Positions 1-8,567 are shown, numbered from the stretch's first letter. The stretch is 64,000 bases of DNA from Caulobacter sp. (GCA_030645575.1 JAUSMJ010000004.1:1-64000); one strand, 5' to 3'. Program-made: numbers and translations. The notes: generated by a model not told the origin, from the letters alone.

Positions 1-1
1 G

Positions 2-220
2 ATCGCCGGCAAGCAGCTCGGGTGGACGGCGTCGGACGACACCTTCCTCGTCGCCGCAGTCTGCGCCAGCCTGACCGCTGTCGTCTCGCTCGGCGCCATC
101 ATGCTGAATGTCGCAAGACCTTACGTCGTGGCCTTCGTTGCGACACTGGCCTTCTTCGGCATCGGGGAAATCCTGACGTGGATCCCTGCAGTCGAGCAGC
201 AGATCGGCCTCTATCTCTGA
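2..220 (+). CDS. C-terminal end of an unknown membrane protein (partial)
   Basis: This reading frame enters from the left edge and ends with TGA, leaving 72 residues. It holds two hydrophobic stretches, at about residues 15-34 and 41-58, consistent with two membrane helices. The frame has the GC-rich third positions of real genes here, whereas the overlapping frame that starts with ATG at 22 is arginine-rich and looks like a shadow. There is too little sequence to name a family. It faces nrdB tail to tail across about 30 bases. Confidence 0.55.
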   Translation: MAGKQLGWTASDDTFLVAAVCASLTAVVSLGAIMLNVARPYVVAFVATLAFFGIGEILTWIPAVEQQIGLYL

Positions 221-252
221 CGGCAGATCCCTGACGGAAAACGGCTCCGCCG

Positions 253-1281
253 CTACTCCGCCGCGACCGGCTTCTTCATCTTGTCGAACTGCGTCCACAC
301 GCCGTCCGAGCCGTGCCATTCGCCGCCCGTCGCGCCCTTGGAATATTCGGTGGCGCGCTGTTCGAAGAAATTGGCGTGCTCGACGCCGTTCAGCAAAGGC
401 GCGAGCCACGGCAAGGGATGTTCGTCGACCATGTACATCGGCTTCAGGCCGAGCTGGCCCAGCCGCCAGTCGGCGATGTAGCGGATGTATTTCTTGATCG
501 AATTGGGGGTCATCCCCTCGACCGGGCCATGCTCGAACGCCAGGTCGATGAACGCATCTTCCAGCCGCACGGTCTTCTGGCAGGCGTCGATGATGTCGTC
601 CTGGACCGCGGGGGTGAGGCAGTCGCGTTCCTTGACGAAGGCGTGGAACAGGCGGGTGATGCCCTCGCAATGCAGGCTCTCGTCGCGCACGCTCCAGCTG
701 ACGATCTGGCCCATGCCCTTCATCTTGTTGAAGCGCGGGAAGTTCATCAGCATGGCGAAGCTGGCGAACAGCTGCAGCCCCTCGGTGAAGCCGCCGAACA
801 TGGCCAGGGTGCGGGCAATGTCGGCGTTATTCTCGACGCCGAACTCCTGCATGTAGTCGTGCTTGGCCCGCATGGCCTCGAATTCCATGAAGGCGCCGAA
901 CTCGCTCTCCGGCATGCCGATGGTCTCGAGCAGCAGGGCGTAGGCGGCGATGTGGATGGTCTCCATGTTGGCGAAGCTGGAGAGCATCATCTTCACTTCG
1001 GTCGGCCGGAACACGCGGCCGTAGCGGTCCATGTAGTTGTCCTGGACCTCGATGTCGCCTTGCGTGAAGAAGCGGAAGATCTGCGTCAGCAGGTTGCGCT
1101 CGCGGTCGTTCAGATTGGCCGCCCAGTCCTTGCAGTCCTCGCCCAGCGGCACCTCTTCCGGCATCCAGTGGACCTGCTGCTGGCGCTTCCACATGTCGTA
1201 GGCCCACGGATAGCGGAACGGCTTGTAGGCCGCCGAGGGGGTGAGCAGGCCGGGCAGGATCAACTTGGACGAGGCGGTCAC
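253..1281 (-). CDS. nrdB: Class Ia ribonucleotide reductase beta subunit
   Basis: This is the small, radical-bearing subunit that works with NrdA to reduce ribonucleotides for DNA synthesis. I chose the GTG at 1281 (342 aa) because a GGAG lies nine bases upstream; the open frame continues further but that extension looks non-coding. The diiron/tyrosyl-radical core is visible as E107-T-I-H110-IAA-Y114, matching the E-x-x-H-x-x-x-Y arrangement of the family, and a later RDESLH supplies further metal ligands. No ATP-cone is present. Its partner nrdA lies about 12 kb away, so the genes are not an operon. A pair of NrdR-box-like palindromes lies 75-120 bases upstream. Confidence 0.95.
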   Translation of the reverse strand: MTASSKLILPGLLTPSAAYKPFRYPWAYDMWKRQQQVHWMPEEVPLGEDCKDWAANLNDRERNLLTQIFRFFTQGDIEVQDNYMDRYGRVFRPTEVKMMLSSFANMETIHIAAYALLLETIGMPESEFGAFMEFEAMRAKHDYMQEFGVENNADIARTLAMFGGFTEGLQLFASFAMLMNFPRFNKMKGMGQIVSWSVRDESLHCEGITRLFHAFVKERDCLTPAVQDDIIDACQKTVRLEDAFIDLAFEHGPVEGMTPNSIKKYIRYIADWRLGQLGLKPMYMVDEHPLPWLAPLLNGVEHANFFEQRATEYSKGATGGEWHGSDGVWTQFDKMKKPVAAE

Positions 1282-1355
1282 GGTGACGAACTCCGGACGG
1301 GGGCGGACGAGAATCGAGGCAGGCGCGTTAGGATGGACGACCGTATCAAACTGCC

Positions 1356-1402
1356 ACGACACATCTAGTGGCCATGCTGACGCAACCCACAAGATGTTGT
1401 GA
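1356..1402. promoter_or_regulatory. Two NrdR-box-like palindromes upstream of nrdB
   Basis: Two 16-bp sites start at 1356 and 1387, 31 bp apart. The second, CCACAAGATGTTGTGA, matches the NrdR consensus (aCaCwAtATATwGtGt) at about 12 of 16 positions. The first, ACGACACATCTAGTGG, is weaker but keeps the ATcTAGTG half. NrdR usually binds two boxes spaced about three helical turns, and the same arrangement recurs upstream of nrdA. They lie between nrdB and the divergent GST gene and could affect both. Confidence 0.75.
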
Positions 1403-1418
1403 GATTGTGGATAAGATC

Positions 1419-2081
1419 ATGAACCAACCGTTGACCGTCTATGGCGCCCTGGGCTCGGGCAGCGTGCCCGTCGAGGCGGCGCTGACGCTGATCGGCCTGC
1501 CCTACGCGGTGGTCGAGGGGGCCACCTGGGAGCATGACCCGGCGGTGTTGGCCCGGGTCCGGGCGGTCAATCCGCTGGTCCAGATCCCGGCCCTGGCCCT
1601 GCCGTCGGGGGAGATGCTGACCGAGAGCGCGGCCATCCTCATCTGGCTGGCCGACGGCTATCCGGAGGCGAGGCTGGGTCCGGCCGTGGGCGACCCGCGC
1701 CGGGGCCAGTTCCTGCGCTGGATGACCTACATTCCGGCCTCGATCTATTCGCTGTTCTGGGTCCGCGACGTCCCCTCGCGCCTGGCTGGCCCCGATCCGG
1801 CCCAGGGCGAGCGGATCAAGCAGGCCACGGCCGAGCGTATCGCCGATTGCTGGCGCATGATGGACCGGCAGATCACCCCGGCCGGCGACTATCTGCTCGG
1901 CGACGACCTGTCGGTGCTCGACCTCTACGTCGCCGTGGTCAGCCGCTGGGGGCCGGGCCGCAACCGCTTCTACCGCGAGGCGCCGGGGATGGCGCCGGTG
2001 GTCCGCCGCGTCGATGCCGACCCGCGCCTGGCGGACTTCTGGGCGCGACGGTTTCCGTTCGCGGAGGGCTGGGAGCGATAG
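1419..2081 (+). CDS. Glutathione S-transferase family protein
   Basis: The 220-aa protein has a GST layout: an N-terminal thioredoxin-fold segment beginning with a typical beta strand (LTVYGALGS), a cis-Pro region (VQIPAL), the ESAAI glutathione-binding motif near residue 70, then an all-helical C-terminal domain. The family conjugates or reduces substrates with cytosolic glutathione; the substrate cannot be told. ATG 1419 is preferred over upstream ATGs, which lie inside the NrdR boxes. It is divergent from nrdB, and the Shine-Dalgarno is weak. Confidence 0.85.
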   Translation: MNQPLTVYGALGSGSVPVEAALTLIGLPYAVVEGATWEHDPAVLARVRAVNPLVQIPALALPSGEMLTESAAILIWLADGYPEARLGPAVGDPRRGQFLRWMTYIPASIYSLFWVRDVPSRLAGPDPAQGERIKQATAERIADCWRMMDRQITPAGDYLLGDDLSVLDLYVAVVSRWGPGRNRFYREAPGMAPVVRRVDADPRLADFWARRFPFAEGWER

Positions 2082-2127
2082 ACGCGACAATCCCTCCCGG
2101 GCGAGGAAGGGATGCCGTGATCGCGGC

Positions 2128-2955
2128 CTAGCTATCTCCAGACGGCGGCGGTGACGGCGGCGGGGGCGGCGGCGAGGGCGGGGGCGCGTTCAACGCGGCG
2201 GCCAGTCCGCGCAGCAGATCGCCGCCGAACAGATCGGCGAAGCCCGGCGAGGACTGGCCATCCATGTCGCGGTCACGCAGCGTCCCGCCGCCGAAATTCC
2301 AGCGCAGCCCGACCCGGAACGAGTCCGAGGCGATGTCGATGTCGTTCAGTTCGCCATGCTCGACCCGGCCGAACAGCGAAACCGGCGCGCCGCCGAACTG
2401 GTGCTCGGCGCCGAAGCCGAAGACCCAGCCGTCGTCGCTGCCGCCGCCCGCGTCGAAGCTGACGAAATTGGCGAAGCCGTCGAGCCGGGTGTTGTCGGAG
2501 ACGAAGAATCTCAGTTCCCCGCGCGCCGCCCAGGCGTCGGCATCGCCGGACGCGGCCCCGGCGGAGGCGTCCAGCCGCCAGTCGGGCGACAGGTTGAACC
2601 GTCCCTCGACGCCGCCGCCGGCAAGGTCGAAGTTGTCCCCGCTGACGCCGCCGACGAAGCCGCCCAGCCGCCCCGGTCCGACATCGAACATCAGCCGCGC
2701 CGTGGGCGATGTCACCGTTTCGCCGTCGAACTGCGTGCCCTCGGCCGCGAGCTCGAATCCAAGGCCCGGGCTGAGCGGCAGGACCAGAAGGCCCTGAAGA
2801 TTGGTCAGGTCCGCGTCCGCGGAACCCGCCGCGCCCGCGTCGATACTGGCGCCGCCGCCCGAAGCGCCGATGTATCCGATCGGCGCCTCGGCGGCCTGAA
2901 CGACCCCGCCCATCAGGGTGAATACCCCGGCGGTCGTGGCGAGAATGGCTTTCAT
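2128..2955 (-). CDS. Small outer-membrane beta-barrel protein with proline-rich tail
   Basis: The 275-aa protein starts with a Sec signal peptide (MKAILATTAGVF...VQAAE) and continues as alternating hydrophobic/glycine-rich strands typical of a porin-like barrel, ending with a WNFGGG strand. The last ~50 residues then run out of barrel pattern and finish in a low-complexity Pro/Ser tail. ATG 2955 is chosen for the signal peptide and an AGGA upstream. It is divergent from the AraC-type regulator at 3147, which may control it. No specific family name can be given; the proline tail after the barrel is odd because barrels usually end at the last strand. Confidence 0.65.
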   Translation of the reverse strand: MKAILATTAGVFTLMGGVVQAAEAPIGYIGASGGGASIDAGAAGSADADLTNLQGLLVLPLSPGLGFELAAEGTQFDGETVTSPTARLMFDVGPGRLGGFVGGVSGDNFDLAGGGVEGRFNLSPDWRLDASAGAASGDADAWAARGELRFFVSDNTRLDGFANFVSFDAGGGSDDGWVFGFGAEHQFGGAPVSLFGRVEHGELNDIDIASDSFRVGLRWNFGGGTLRDRDMDGQSSPGFADLFGGDLLRGLAAALNAPPPSPPPPPPSPPPSGDS

Positions 2956-3079
2956 GACTGCGTTTCCTCGTGCCGTTTCTATGGGTTCGAGGCAGCCCCC
3001 CTCGGACTCCGGCCGGGACCTGGAGCGCCTGGCCCCGACCCAATTCGGGGGGCGGTCCCTTCTAGGACTGCCGCTTGCG

Positions 3080-3099
3080 TTGCAATTGTAGGATTGCGA
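3080..3099. promoter_or_regulatory. Candidate operator palindrome between barrel gene and AraC regulator
   Basis: TTGCAAT and ATTGCGA form a near-palindrome with a six-base spacer in the divergent intergenic space. Its position suits autoregulation by the neighbouring AraC-type protein, but this is inference only. Confidence 0.3.
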
Positions 3100-3146
3100 C
3101 ATTCCGCCGTGGGGCGACGTGATGCAGGCTCCCGCGAAGGAGCGCC

Positions 3147-4034
3147 ATGGCGACCGCGACGGTGCGTTTTCATCTTCCGGCCCCGGCTCTGCGCGGCTCC
3201 ATCTCGACCTACTACATCCTGCGAATTCACGGGCCCGACGTCGTCGAGGACATCATTCATCCGGAGTGGGCCAACCCCCGACTGGTCCTGACCGGCCAGT
3301 GGCAAGTGCGGTTCGCCGGCAAGGACGACTTCGAGACCCTGCCCGACGCCGCCCTGACCGGCATGCTCGAACGCGGCGCGGTCGTGCGGGGCTCGCCCGG
3401 CGTCCTGATCGGCATGGGCGTGTTGCCCGAGGGCTGGGTGCGGCTGACGGGCCAGGCCGCCGCCGCCTTCGCCGATCGCCTTCGCCCGCTGTCCGACGCC
3501 TTCGGCCCGGGTGTCGAGGATCTGCTGACGCGGCTGCGCGGGGCGGAGACGGATGCCCAGGCCCTGGCGATGCTGGACGCCTTCTTCATCGCCCTGATCG
3601 CCGACCGCCCGCCGGCGCCGCCGATCGTCACGCGCGCCCACACCGCCCTGGTGACGGCCCAGCCCCGCTCCGTCGAGGCCTGGGCCAGCGACCTGTCCGT
3701 GTCGGTGCGCCAGCTGGAGCGGCTCTGTCTGCGCTACTTCGGCATGTCGCCAAAGCGCCTGCTGCGCCGCCAGCGCTTCCTGCGCACCCTGGCGGCGATG
3801 AGGGACGCCGCGCCGGGGGCCTGGAGTGGTCTGATCGACAGCCACTATGTCGATCAGTCCCACTTTATTCGCGAGTTTCACAACTATCTGGGCATGACGC
3901 CGCGCGCCTATTTCGCCCGCGTTCAGCCGTTCATGCGCGAAGCTGGCGACCAGCGGATGGCGCTGCTCGGCGCGCCGGTCCAGGGTCTGCACGCGCCCGG
4001 CGACGGACCGGCAGGGCTCCCTTCCGGGGGATGA
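3147..4034 (+). CDS. AraC family transcriptional regulator
   Basis: The 295-aa protein has a variable N-terminal domain of about 165 residues and a C-terminal double helix-turn-helix (about residues 173-258). The latter is recognised by SVEAWASDLSVSVRQLER, the YVDQSHFIREF recognition helix region and the GMTPRAYF ending. The N-terminal part resembles the DUF6597-type domain common in this class. AAGGAG precedes ATG 3147. It probably controls the divergent barrel-protein gene; the effector is unknown. About 35 residues after the HTH are low-complexity. Confidence 0.88.
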   Translation: MATATVRFHLPAPALRGSISTYYILRIHGPDVVEDIIHPEWANPRLVLTGQWQVRFAGKDDFETLPDAALTGMLERGAVVRGSPGVLIGMGVLPEGWVRLTGQAAAAFADRLRPLSDAFGPGVEDLLTRLRGAETDAQALAMLDAFFIALIADRPPAPPIVTRAHTALVTAQPRSVEAWASDLSVSVRQLERLCLRYFGMSPKRLLRRQRFLRTLAAMRDAAPGAWSGLIDSHYVDQSHFIREFHNYLGMTPRAYFARVQPFMREAGDQRMALLGAPVQGLHAPGDGPAGLPSGG

Positions 4035-4079
4035 TCAGGGGCGGAAACCGTGGGCGGATGACGGCTCGCTGCGTCCGCG

Positions 4080-5120
4080 CTACCCCGCCGGAAACACCCG
4101 GATCCGCCGGGCCGAGACGCGCACCGCGCCGCCGACCCTGGCGAAGGCCGGAACCTCGCCGGCGGCCAGCAGCAGGTCGATGGCCTCGCCGCGGATCACC
4201 AGTTCCAGCCGCGCGACGCCGCCGCGCCGGGCGATGGCGGCGACCGTCGCCGGGACGCCCTCGCCGTCGCCGTCGGCGATGATCGCGTCCTCATGGCGGA
4301 AGAACACCTCGACCGGACCCCGCGGCGCGCCGTCGGGCGCCGCCATGCGCCAGTCGTCGATCATCAGCATCGCCCCCGTCACCTGGCCCCGCAGGCGGAC
4401 GGCGCCGCCGAGGAAGTCGTAGACGAAGGCGTCGGCCGGCCCGTCGTAGATCGCCTGCGGCTCGCCGACCTGGACCAGCCGGCCGTCCTTCAGGATGGCC
4501 ACCCGGTCGGCCAGATCGAGGGCCTCCTCCTGGTCGTGGGTGACGAAGATGGTCGTCACCCCGGTCTCGTCATGCACCGTGCGCAGCCAGCGGCGCAGGT
4601 CGCGGCGGACCCGGGCGTCGAGCGCCCCGAACGGCTCGTCGAGCAGCAGCATGCGCGGTTCGATGGCCAGGGCGCGGGCCAGGGCCACCCGCTGCCGCTG
4701 GCCGCCGGACAGCTGCGAGGGATAGCGCTTCTCCAGCCCCTCCAGCTGGACCAGCCGCAGCAGGTCGGCGACCCGCCGCGCGATCTCGGCGCTGGGCGGT
4801 CGCGTGGCGCGCGGGCGCACGCTCAGGCCAAAGGCGACGTTCCGGGCCACGGTCATGTGCCGGAACAGGGCGTAGTGCTGGAACACCATGCCGACCCGCC
4901 GCTCGGCCGCCGACAGGGCCAGCAGGTCCTCGCCGGCGAAGGCGGCAGAGCCGGCGTCGGGAACCTCCAGGCCCGCGAGGATGCGCAGCAGGGTGGTCTT
5001 GCCCGAACCCGACGGGCCGAGCAGCGCCAGGAACTCGCCCTGGCGCACCTCGAGCGAAACGTCGTCAAGGGCCAGGAACCGGCCGAACGCCTTGGTCACG
5101 GAGGTGAGGGTCAGGGACAT
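4080..5120 (-). CDS. cysA: Sulfate/thiosulfate ABC transporter ATP-binding protein, orphan
   Basis: The 346-aa ABC ATPase shows Walker A (GPSGSGKTT, residues 35-43), the LSGGQ signature at 137-141, Walker B LLLDE at 158-162 and the switch histidine H195. A C-terminal TOBE-like regulatory segment (about 235-345) fits the CysA branch of importers. It would energise sulfate or thiosulfate uptake at the inner membrane. No cysT, cysW or binding-protein gene is next to it, so its permease must be elsewhere, and another anion substrate such as molybdate is possible. It follows the DUF167 gene by nine bases and may be co-transcribed with it. Confidence 0.8.
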   Translation of the reverse strand: MSLTLTSVTKAFGRFLALDDVSLEVRQGEFLALLGPSGSGKTTLLRILAGLEVPDAGSAAFAGEDLLALSAAERRVGMVFQHYALFRHMTVARNVAFGLSVRPRATRPPSAEIARRVADLLRLVQLEGLEKRYPSQLSGGQRQRVALARALAIEPRMLLLDEPFGALDARVRRDLRRWLRTVHDETGVTTIFVTHDQEEALDLADRVAILKDGRLVQVGEPQAIYDGPADAFVYDFLGGAVRLRGQVTGAMLMIDDWRMAAPDGAPRGPVEVFFRHEDAIIADGDGEGVPATVAAIARRGGVARLELVIRGEAIDLLLAAGEVPAFARVGGAVRVSARRIRVFPAG

Positions 5121-5129
5121 CGAATGTCT

Positions 5130-5468
5130 CTAGAGGAGCGTCTGCTGCTGGAACACGGCCGGGAGCTTTTGCGGCGCCTTGATCCTCAGCTGTTTGTTGA
5201 CGTTGAAGCGCCCGAAGACGACCTCGATCGCCGAGGGGGAAACGCCGAACTCGCCGGCCAGAAACCGCACCATATGGTCCGTCGCCCGACCCAGCTGGGG
5301 CGCCGCCGTCACGCTGACCTTGAGCTGAAGCCCCTTGGGCTTGCCGATGGCGTCACGGCTGGCGCTGGGCTTGCCCAGGATGTTGACCACGAGCGTGTCC
5401 GCCTCCCACCAGAAGAAGGACGAGTGTTGTTCGGTCATGGACCCGGCCTTCGCCCGCGGCTTTTTCAT
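5130..5468 (-). CDS. DUF167 (YggU) family protein
   Basis: The 112-aa protein carries the DUF167 signature: basic residues early, LQLKVSVTAAPQLGRATDHMV in the middle and a C-terminal RFNVNKQLRI strand, where the family usually has sequences like G-x-x-x-R-x-K-x-x-x-I. The family is small, cytosolic and of unknown function. Two starts are possible: ATG 5468 (GGAG ten bases upstream) and ATG 5438 (AAGG upstream). cysA follows directly on the same strand. Confidence 0.7.
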   Translation of the reverse strand: MKKPRAKAGSMTEQHSSFFWWEADTLVVNILGKPSASRDAIGKPKGLQLKVSVTAAPQLGRATDHMVRFLAGEFGVSPSAIEVVFGRFNVNKQLRIKAPQKLPAVFQQQTLL

Positions 5469-5649
5469 GTCGGGTCGGCTCCGGGATTCGACGCGTTCTC
5501 CCCCATAGCCCGCCTCTATCCCGCCGCAAGAAACAATTGATTGTCCCGCCCCCGCCGCGCGGGACTACCCTGCCGGTCGTCGGCGGGCGGGGGTCCGCTC
5601 CCGTGGCGTGACTCCCGGCCCCACCCCATCCATCGGAGACTCAACGACC

Positions 5650-6066
<417 letters not shown>

Positions 6067-6074
6067 GGCTTCCC

Positions 6075-6181
6075 TGCGTCCTTCGACACGCCCCGGACGG
6101 TGTCCGGGGCTGCTCAGGATGACGGGCATTTTGCATACGTCATGGTGAGCAGCGCCCGGCGGGCGCGTGTCGAACCACGCA
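6075..6181. repeat. Intergenic inverted repeat, family B, copy 1
   Basis: The element starts TGCGTCCTTCGACACG and ends CGTGTCGAACCACGCA, with inner arms GCTCAGGATGACG and CGTCATGGTGAGC, so the RNA or single strand would fold as one long imperfect hairpin. A second copy in reverse orientation lies at 61055-61170. It separates the rubrerythrin and Fe-S oxidoreductase genes. Confidence 0.8.
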
Positions 6182-6213
6182 CTCTGTCACCGCTGCTTCG
6201 CAGGCCGCCCCGC

Positions 6214-7581
6214 ATGACCGACCAACCCCCCGCTCCCCCGCCGGCTCCCAAAACCGAAGGCAGCCTCGACGCGCCGATGCGGCATCCGATCGCCTGGCGG
6301 GACGACAGCTATTACGACCTGGCGGCCGTCGAAAAGGAGATGGAGCGGGTCTTCGACATCTGTCACGGCTGCCGGCGCTGCTTCAATCTGTGCGACAGCT
6401 TCCCCAAGCTGTTCGACATGATCGACGAGGGGCCGACCGGCGAGCTCGACGGCGTGCCGAAGGAGAAGTACGCCCAGGTCGCCGAGGCTTGCACCCTCTG
6501 CGACATGTGCTTCCTGACCAAATGCCCCTATGTGCCGCCGCACGAGTTCGACCTCGACTTCCCGCACCTGATCCTGCGCTACCGGGCGGCCAAGCGGAAA
6601 GCCTCGGGCGGCGAGTTCGTGCGCGAACAGCTGGGCGAGACCGACCGCAACGGCAAGCTGGCCAAGCCCGTGGCGGGCCTGGCCAACTGGGCCACGGCGC
6701 GCGAGAACACCCCCCTGCGCGGCCTGCTCGAGGCCATCGCCGGCATCGACCGCGAGGCCGAACTGCCGAAGTTCCATGGCAGGACCGCGAAGGACCGGCT
6801 CAAGACCATGCCCCCGGCCGACCCCGCTGGCCCGGCCTTCGGCCAGCGCAAGGCGGTGATCTACGCCACCTGTTTCAGCAACTACAACGACCCCGCGACG
6901 GCGGAGGCGGCCGCCGCGGTGCTGGCCCGCCAGGGGGTCGAGACGGCCTTCTGCTACCCCGAATGCTGCGGCATGCCCCAGCTGGAGGCCGGCGACCTGG
7001 CCGACGTCGCCGGCCGCGCCGAGCGGACGGCGGCGGCCTTCGCGCCGTACATCGCCCAGGGTTACGACGTGGTCGCCCTGACCGCCTCCTGCGGCCTGAT
7101 GATGAAGTTCGAATGGCCGCTGCTGCTGCCCGACAGCGCGGCGGTCCAGGCGCTGGCCCGGGCGACGAAGGACGTGTCGCAATACGTCGTGAGCCTGAAC
7201 AAGGCGTTCGGCCTGGCCCCGGGGCTGAGTCCCATCCCGGGCGGCGTCACCGTGCACCACGCCTGCCACGCCCGGGCCCAGAACATGGGCGCCCAGTCGG
7301 CCCAGATGCTGCGGCTGATCCCCGACACCCGCATCGAGCTGGTCGAGCGCTGCAGCGGCCACGGCGGCACCTTCGGGGTGATGAAGGCCACTCGACCGAT
7401 GGCGGTCAAGGTCGGCAAGCCGGCCGCGAAGCAGGTGGCGGCGAAGAAGACCGAAGCGCTCTGCTCCGACTGCCCGCTGGCCTGCACCCACCTGGGCCAG
7501 ATGGTCGCCGCCGAGACCGGCGGGACCCAGGTCCACACCGGCCACCCGATCGAGATCATGGCGCGGAGCTATGGAATATGA
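6214..7581 (+). CDS. GlpC/HdrD-like Fe-S oxidoreductase
   Basis: The 455-aa protein carries two 4Fe-4S ferredoxin-like clusters, C50-x2-C53-x2-C56-x3-C60 and C93-x2-C96-x2-C99-x4-C104. Two CCG domains follow (CYPECCGMP, then HHACHARAQ with ERCSGHGG), as in GlpC and heterodisulfide reductase subunit D. It is a cytosolic or membrane-associated electron-transfer protein. Its place between rubrerythrin and DUF3501 suggests it feeds electrons to the rubrerythrin, but the donor is unknown. ATG 6214 is chosen because upstream in-frame sequence lies in repeat family B. Confidence 0.88.
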   Translation: MTDQPPAPPPAPKTEGSLDAPMRHPIAWRDDSYYDLAAVEKEMERVFDICHGCRRCFNLCDSFPKLFDMIDEGPTGELDGVPKEKYAQVAEACTLCDMCFLTKCPYVPPHEFDLDFPHLILRYRAAKRKASGGEFVREQLGETDRNGKLAKPVAGLANWATARENTPLRGLLEAIAGIDREAELPKFHGRTAKDRLKTMPPADPAGPAFGQRKAVIYATCFSNYNDPATAEAAAAVLARQGVETAFCYPECCGMPQLEAGDLADVAGRAERTAAAFAPYIAQGYDVVALTASCGLMMKFEWPLLLPDSAAVQALARATKDVSQYVVSLNKAFGLAPGLSPIPGGVTVHHACHARAQNMGAQSAQMLRLIPDTRIELVERCSGHGGTFGVMKATRPMAVKVGKPAAKQVAAKKTEALCSDCPLACTHLGQMVAAETGGTQVHTGHPIEIMARSYGI

Positions 7582-7586
7582 CTGAA

Positions 7587-7752
7587 CTCTCCCTCTTGGG
7601 AGAGGGGGGCCATGCGCAGCATGGTGGAGTGGGATGCGCCGCTGTGGGCCGTTCTCCCGCCGTCGTCTACCTCGTCCCGAATGGCCCTGCCAATGCCTCC
7701 GCGTCCCACTCCACCAGCCTTCGGCTGGTCCCCCTCTCCCAAGAGGGAGAGG
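7587..7752. repeat. Intergenic inverted-repeat element, family E
   Basis: Arms of about 45 bases flank a core of about 70 bases. The left arm begins CTCTCCCTCTTGGGAGAG and continues to TGGTGGAGTGGGA; the right arm is its near-complement, from TCCCACTCCACCA to CTCCCAAGAGGGAGAGG. Each end is itself a small palindrome. It fills almost all of the space between the Fe-S oxidoreductase and DUF3501 genes and contains no credible reading frame. It looks like a non-autonomous palindromic element. Confidence 0.75.
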
Positions 7753-7764
7753 TAAGAGGTTTCC

Positions 7765-8364
7765 ATGCCCCTCTCTGAACACCGCATCACCCCCGCCGAC
7801 CTGATTTCCGATGCGCAGTACGCGCTGGAGCGCTCGGCGCGCCGCGCCGCCCTGATGCCGGTCAAGCGGCTGCGGCGGGTGGCGCTGGGGCCGTACTGCA
7901 CGGTGATCTTCGAGAGCTACGAGAACATGTTGTTCCAGGTGCAGGAGATGCTGCTGACCGAGAAGGGCGGCGCGGCCCAGGTCCCCGACGAGCTGGCCGC
8001 CTACAATCCGCTGATCCCGCAGGGCAGCGAGCTGGTCGCCACGGTGATGTTCGAGATCGACGAGCCGGCGCGCCGCGCCCGCGAGCTGGCCCGGCTGGGC
8101 GGGGTCGAGCAGCGCTTCTTTCTGCAGTTCGGGGCCGACTTCCGCGCCGACGGCGTGCCCGACGACGACGACATCGAGCGCACGCGCGAGGACGGCAAGA
8201 CCTCGGCCGTGCATTTCCTGCGCTTCCCGCTCGACGAGGCGATGAAGACCGTATTCCGCGACCCGGCCATGAGCATCGCCATCGGCTGCGACCACGAGCA
8301 CTACGCCCACCTGGCCATGCTCGGCCCGGCCACGCGCGCGGAACTGGCGCGAGACCTGACGTGA
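7765..8364 (+). CDS. DUF3501 family protein
   Basis: The 199-aa soluble protein matches the DUF3501 pattern: an N-terminal MPVKRLRRVALGP segment followed by TVIFESYENMLFQVQEML, and a C-terminal HFLRFPL...AIGCDHEHY stretch. The function is unknown. It regularly accompanies rubrerythrin and GlpC-like genes, as here, and may be an accessory factor of that peroxide-detoxifying set. Its start lies 12 bases after the palindromic element at 7587-7752, so transcription may read through that element. Confidence 0.8.
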   Translation: MPLSEHRITPADLISDAQYALERSARRAALMPVKRLRRVALGPYCTVIFESYENMLFQVQEMLLTEKGGAAQVPDELAAYNPLIPQGSELVATVMFEIDEPARRARELARLGGVEQRFFLQFGADFRADGVPDDDDIERTREDGKTSAVHFLRFPLDEAMKTVFRDPAMSIAIGCDHEHYAHLAMLGPATRAELARDLT

Positions 8365-8452
8365 GGGGCCAGGGATTAGGGGCTAGGGATTGGCTGAGTC
8401 GCGGGACCGGCCAGGTGCGGGAACTTGCTGGCCCCTAGCCCCTAGCCCCTCA
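8362..8452. terminator. Bidirectional terminator-like repeat hairpin
   Basis: The left side repeats AGGGATT/AGGGGCTAGGGATT and the right side repeats CCCCTAGCCCCTAGCCCCT, so the two sides pair over about 25 bases with mismatches. It lies between the converging DUF3501 gene and the small gene at 8457-8567 and probably ends transcription from both sides. There is no strong U-tract. Confidence 0.5.
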
Positions 8453-8456
8453 AACC

Positions 8457-8567
8457 CTACTTCTTCCCGGCCACCTCGATGAACCGGCTGGTGGGCGCGG
8501 CGGCGGGCTTCTTGTCCGCCTTGGGCTTGCGGACTTCCTTGTTGGACTTCTTCTGACCCTTGGCCAT
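8457..8567 (-). CDS. Small lysine-rich protein (36 aa)
   Basis: The 36-aa reading frame encodes a highly basic protein starting MAKGQKKSNKEVRKPKADKK, with 11 lysines and a hydrophobic FIEVAG near its end. GGAG lies just upstream of the ATG. Short Lys-rich proteins of this pattern (MAKGQ..SN+E.+KPKADK) occur widely in alphaproteobacteria as conserved hypotheticals, perhaps binding nucleic acid. Convergent to the DUF3501 gene. Confidence 0.7.
   Translation of the reverse strand: MAKGQKKSNKEVRKPKADKKPAAAPTSRFIEVAGKK

Noticed and set aside
5500-5560. Possible FNR/FixK-like site before the rubrerythrin gene (CAATTGATTG)
   Set aside because: The symmetry does not fit TTGAT-N4-ATCAA, so I do not call it.
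7587-7752. Possible insertion sequence
   Set aside because: There is no room for a transposase and no clear target duplication. It is reported only as a repeat.
6187-8310. 707-codon open frame on the minus strand
   Set aside because: It spans two unrelated, well-supported plus-strand genes and the palindromic element between them.
8362-8452. Repeated AGGGGCTAGGG units suggesting a CRISPR-like array
   Set aside because: The units are short, irregular and arranged as an inverted repeat at a convergent gene junction, so a terminator is more likely.
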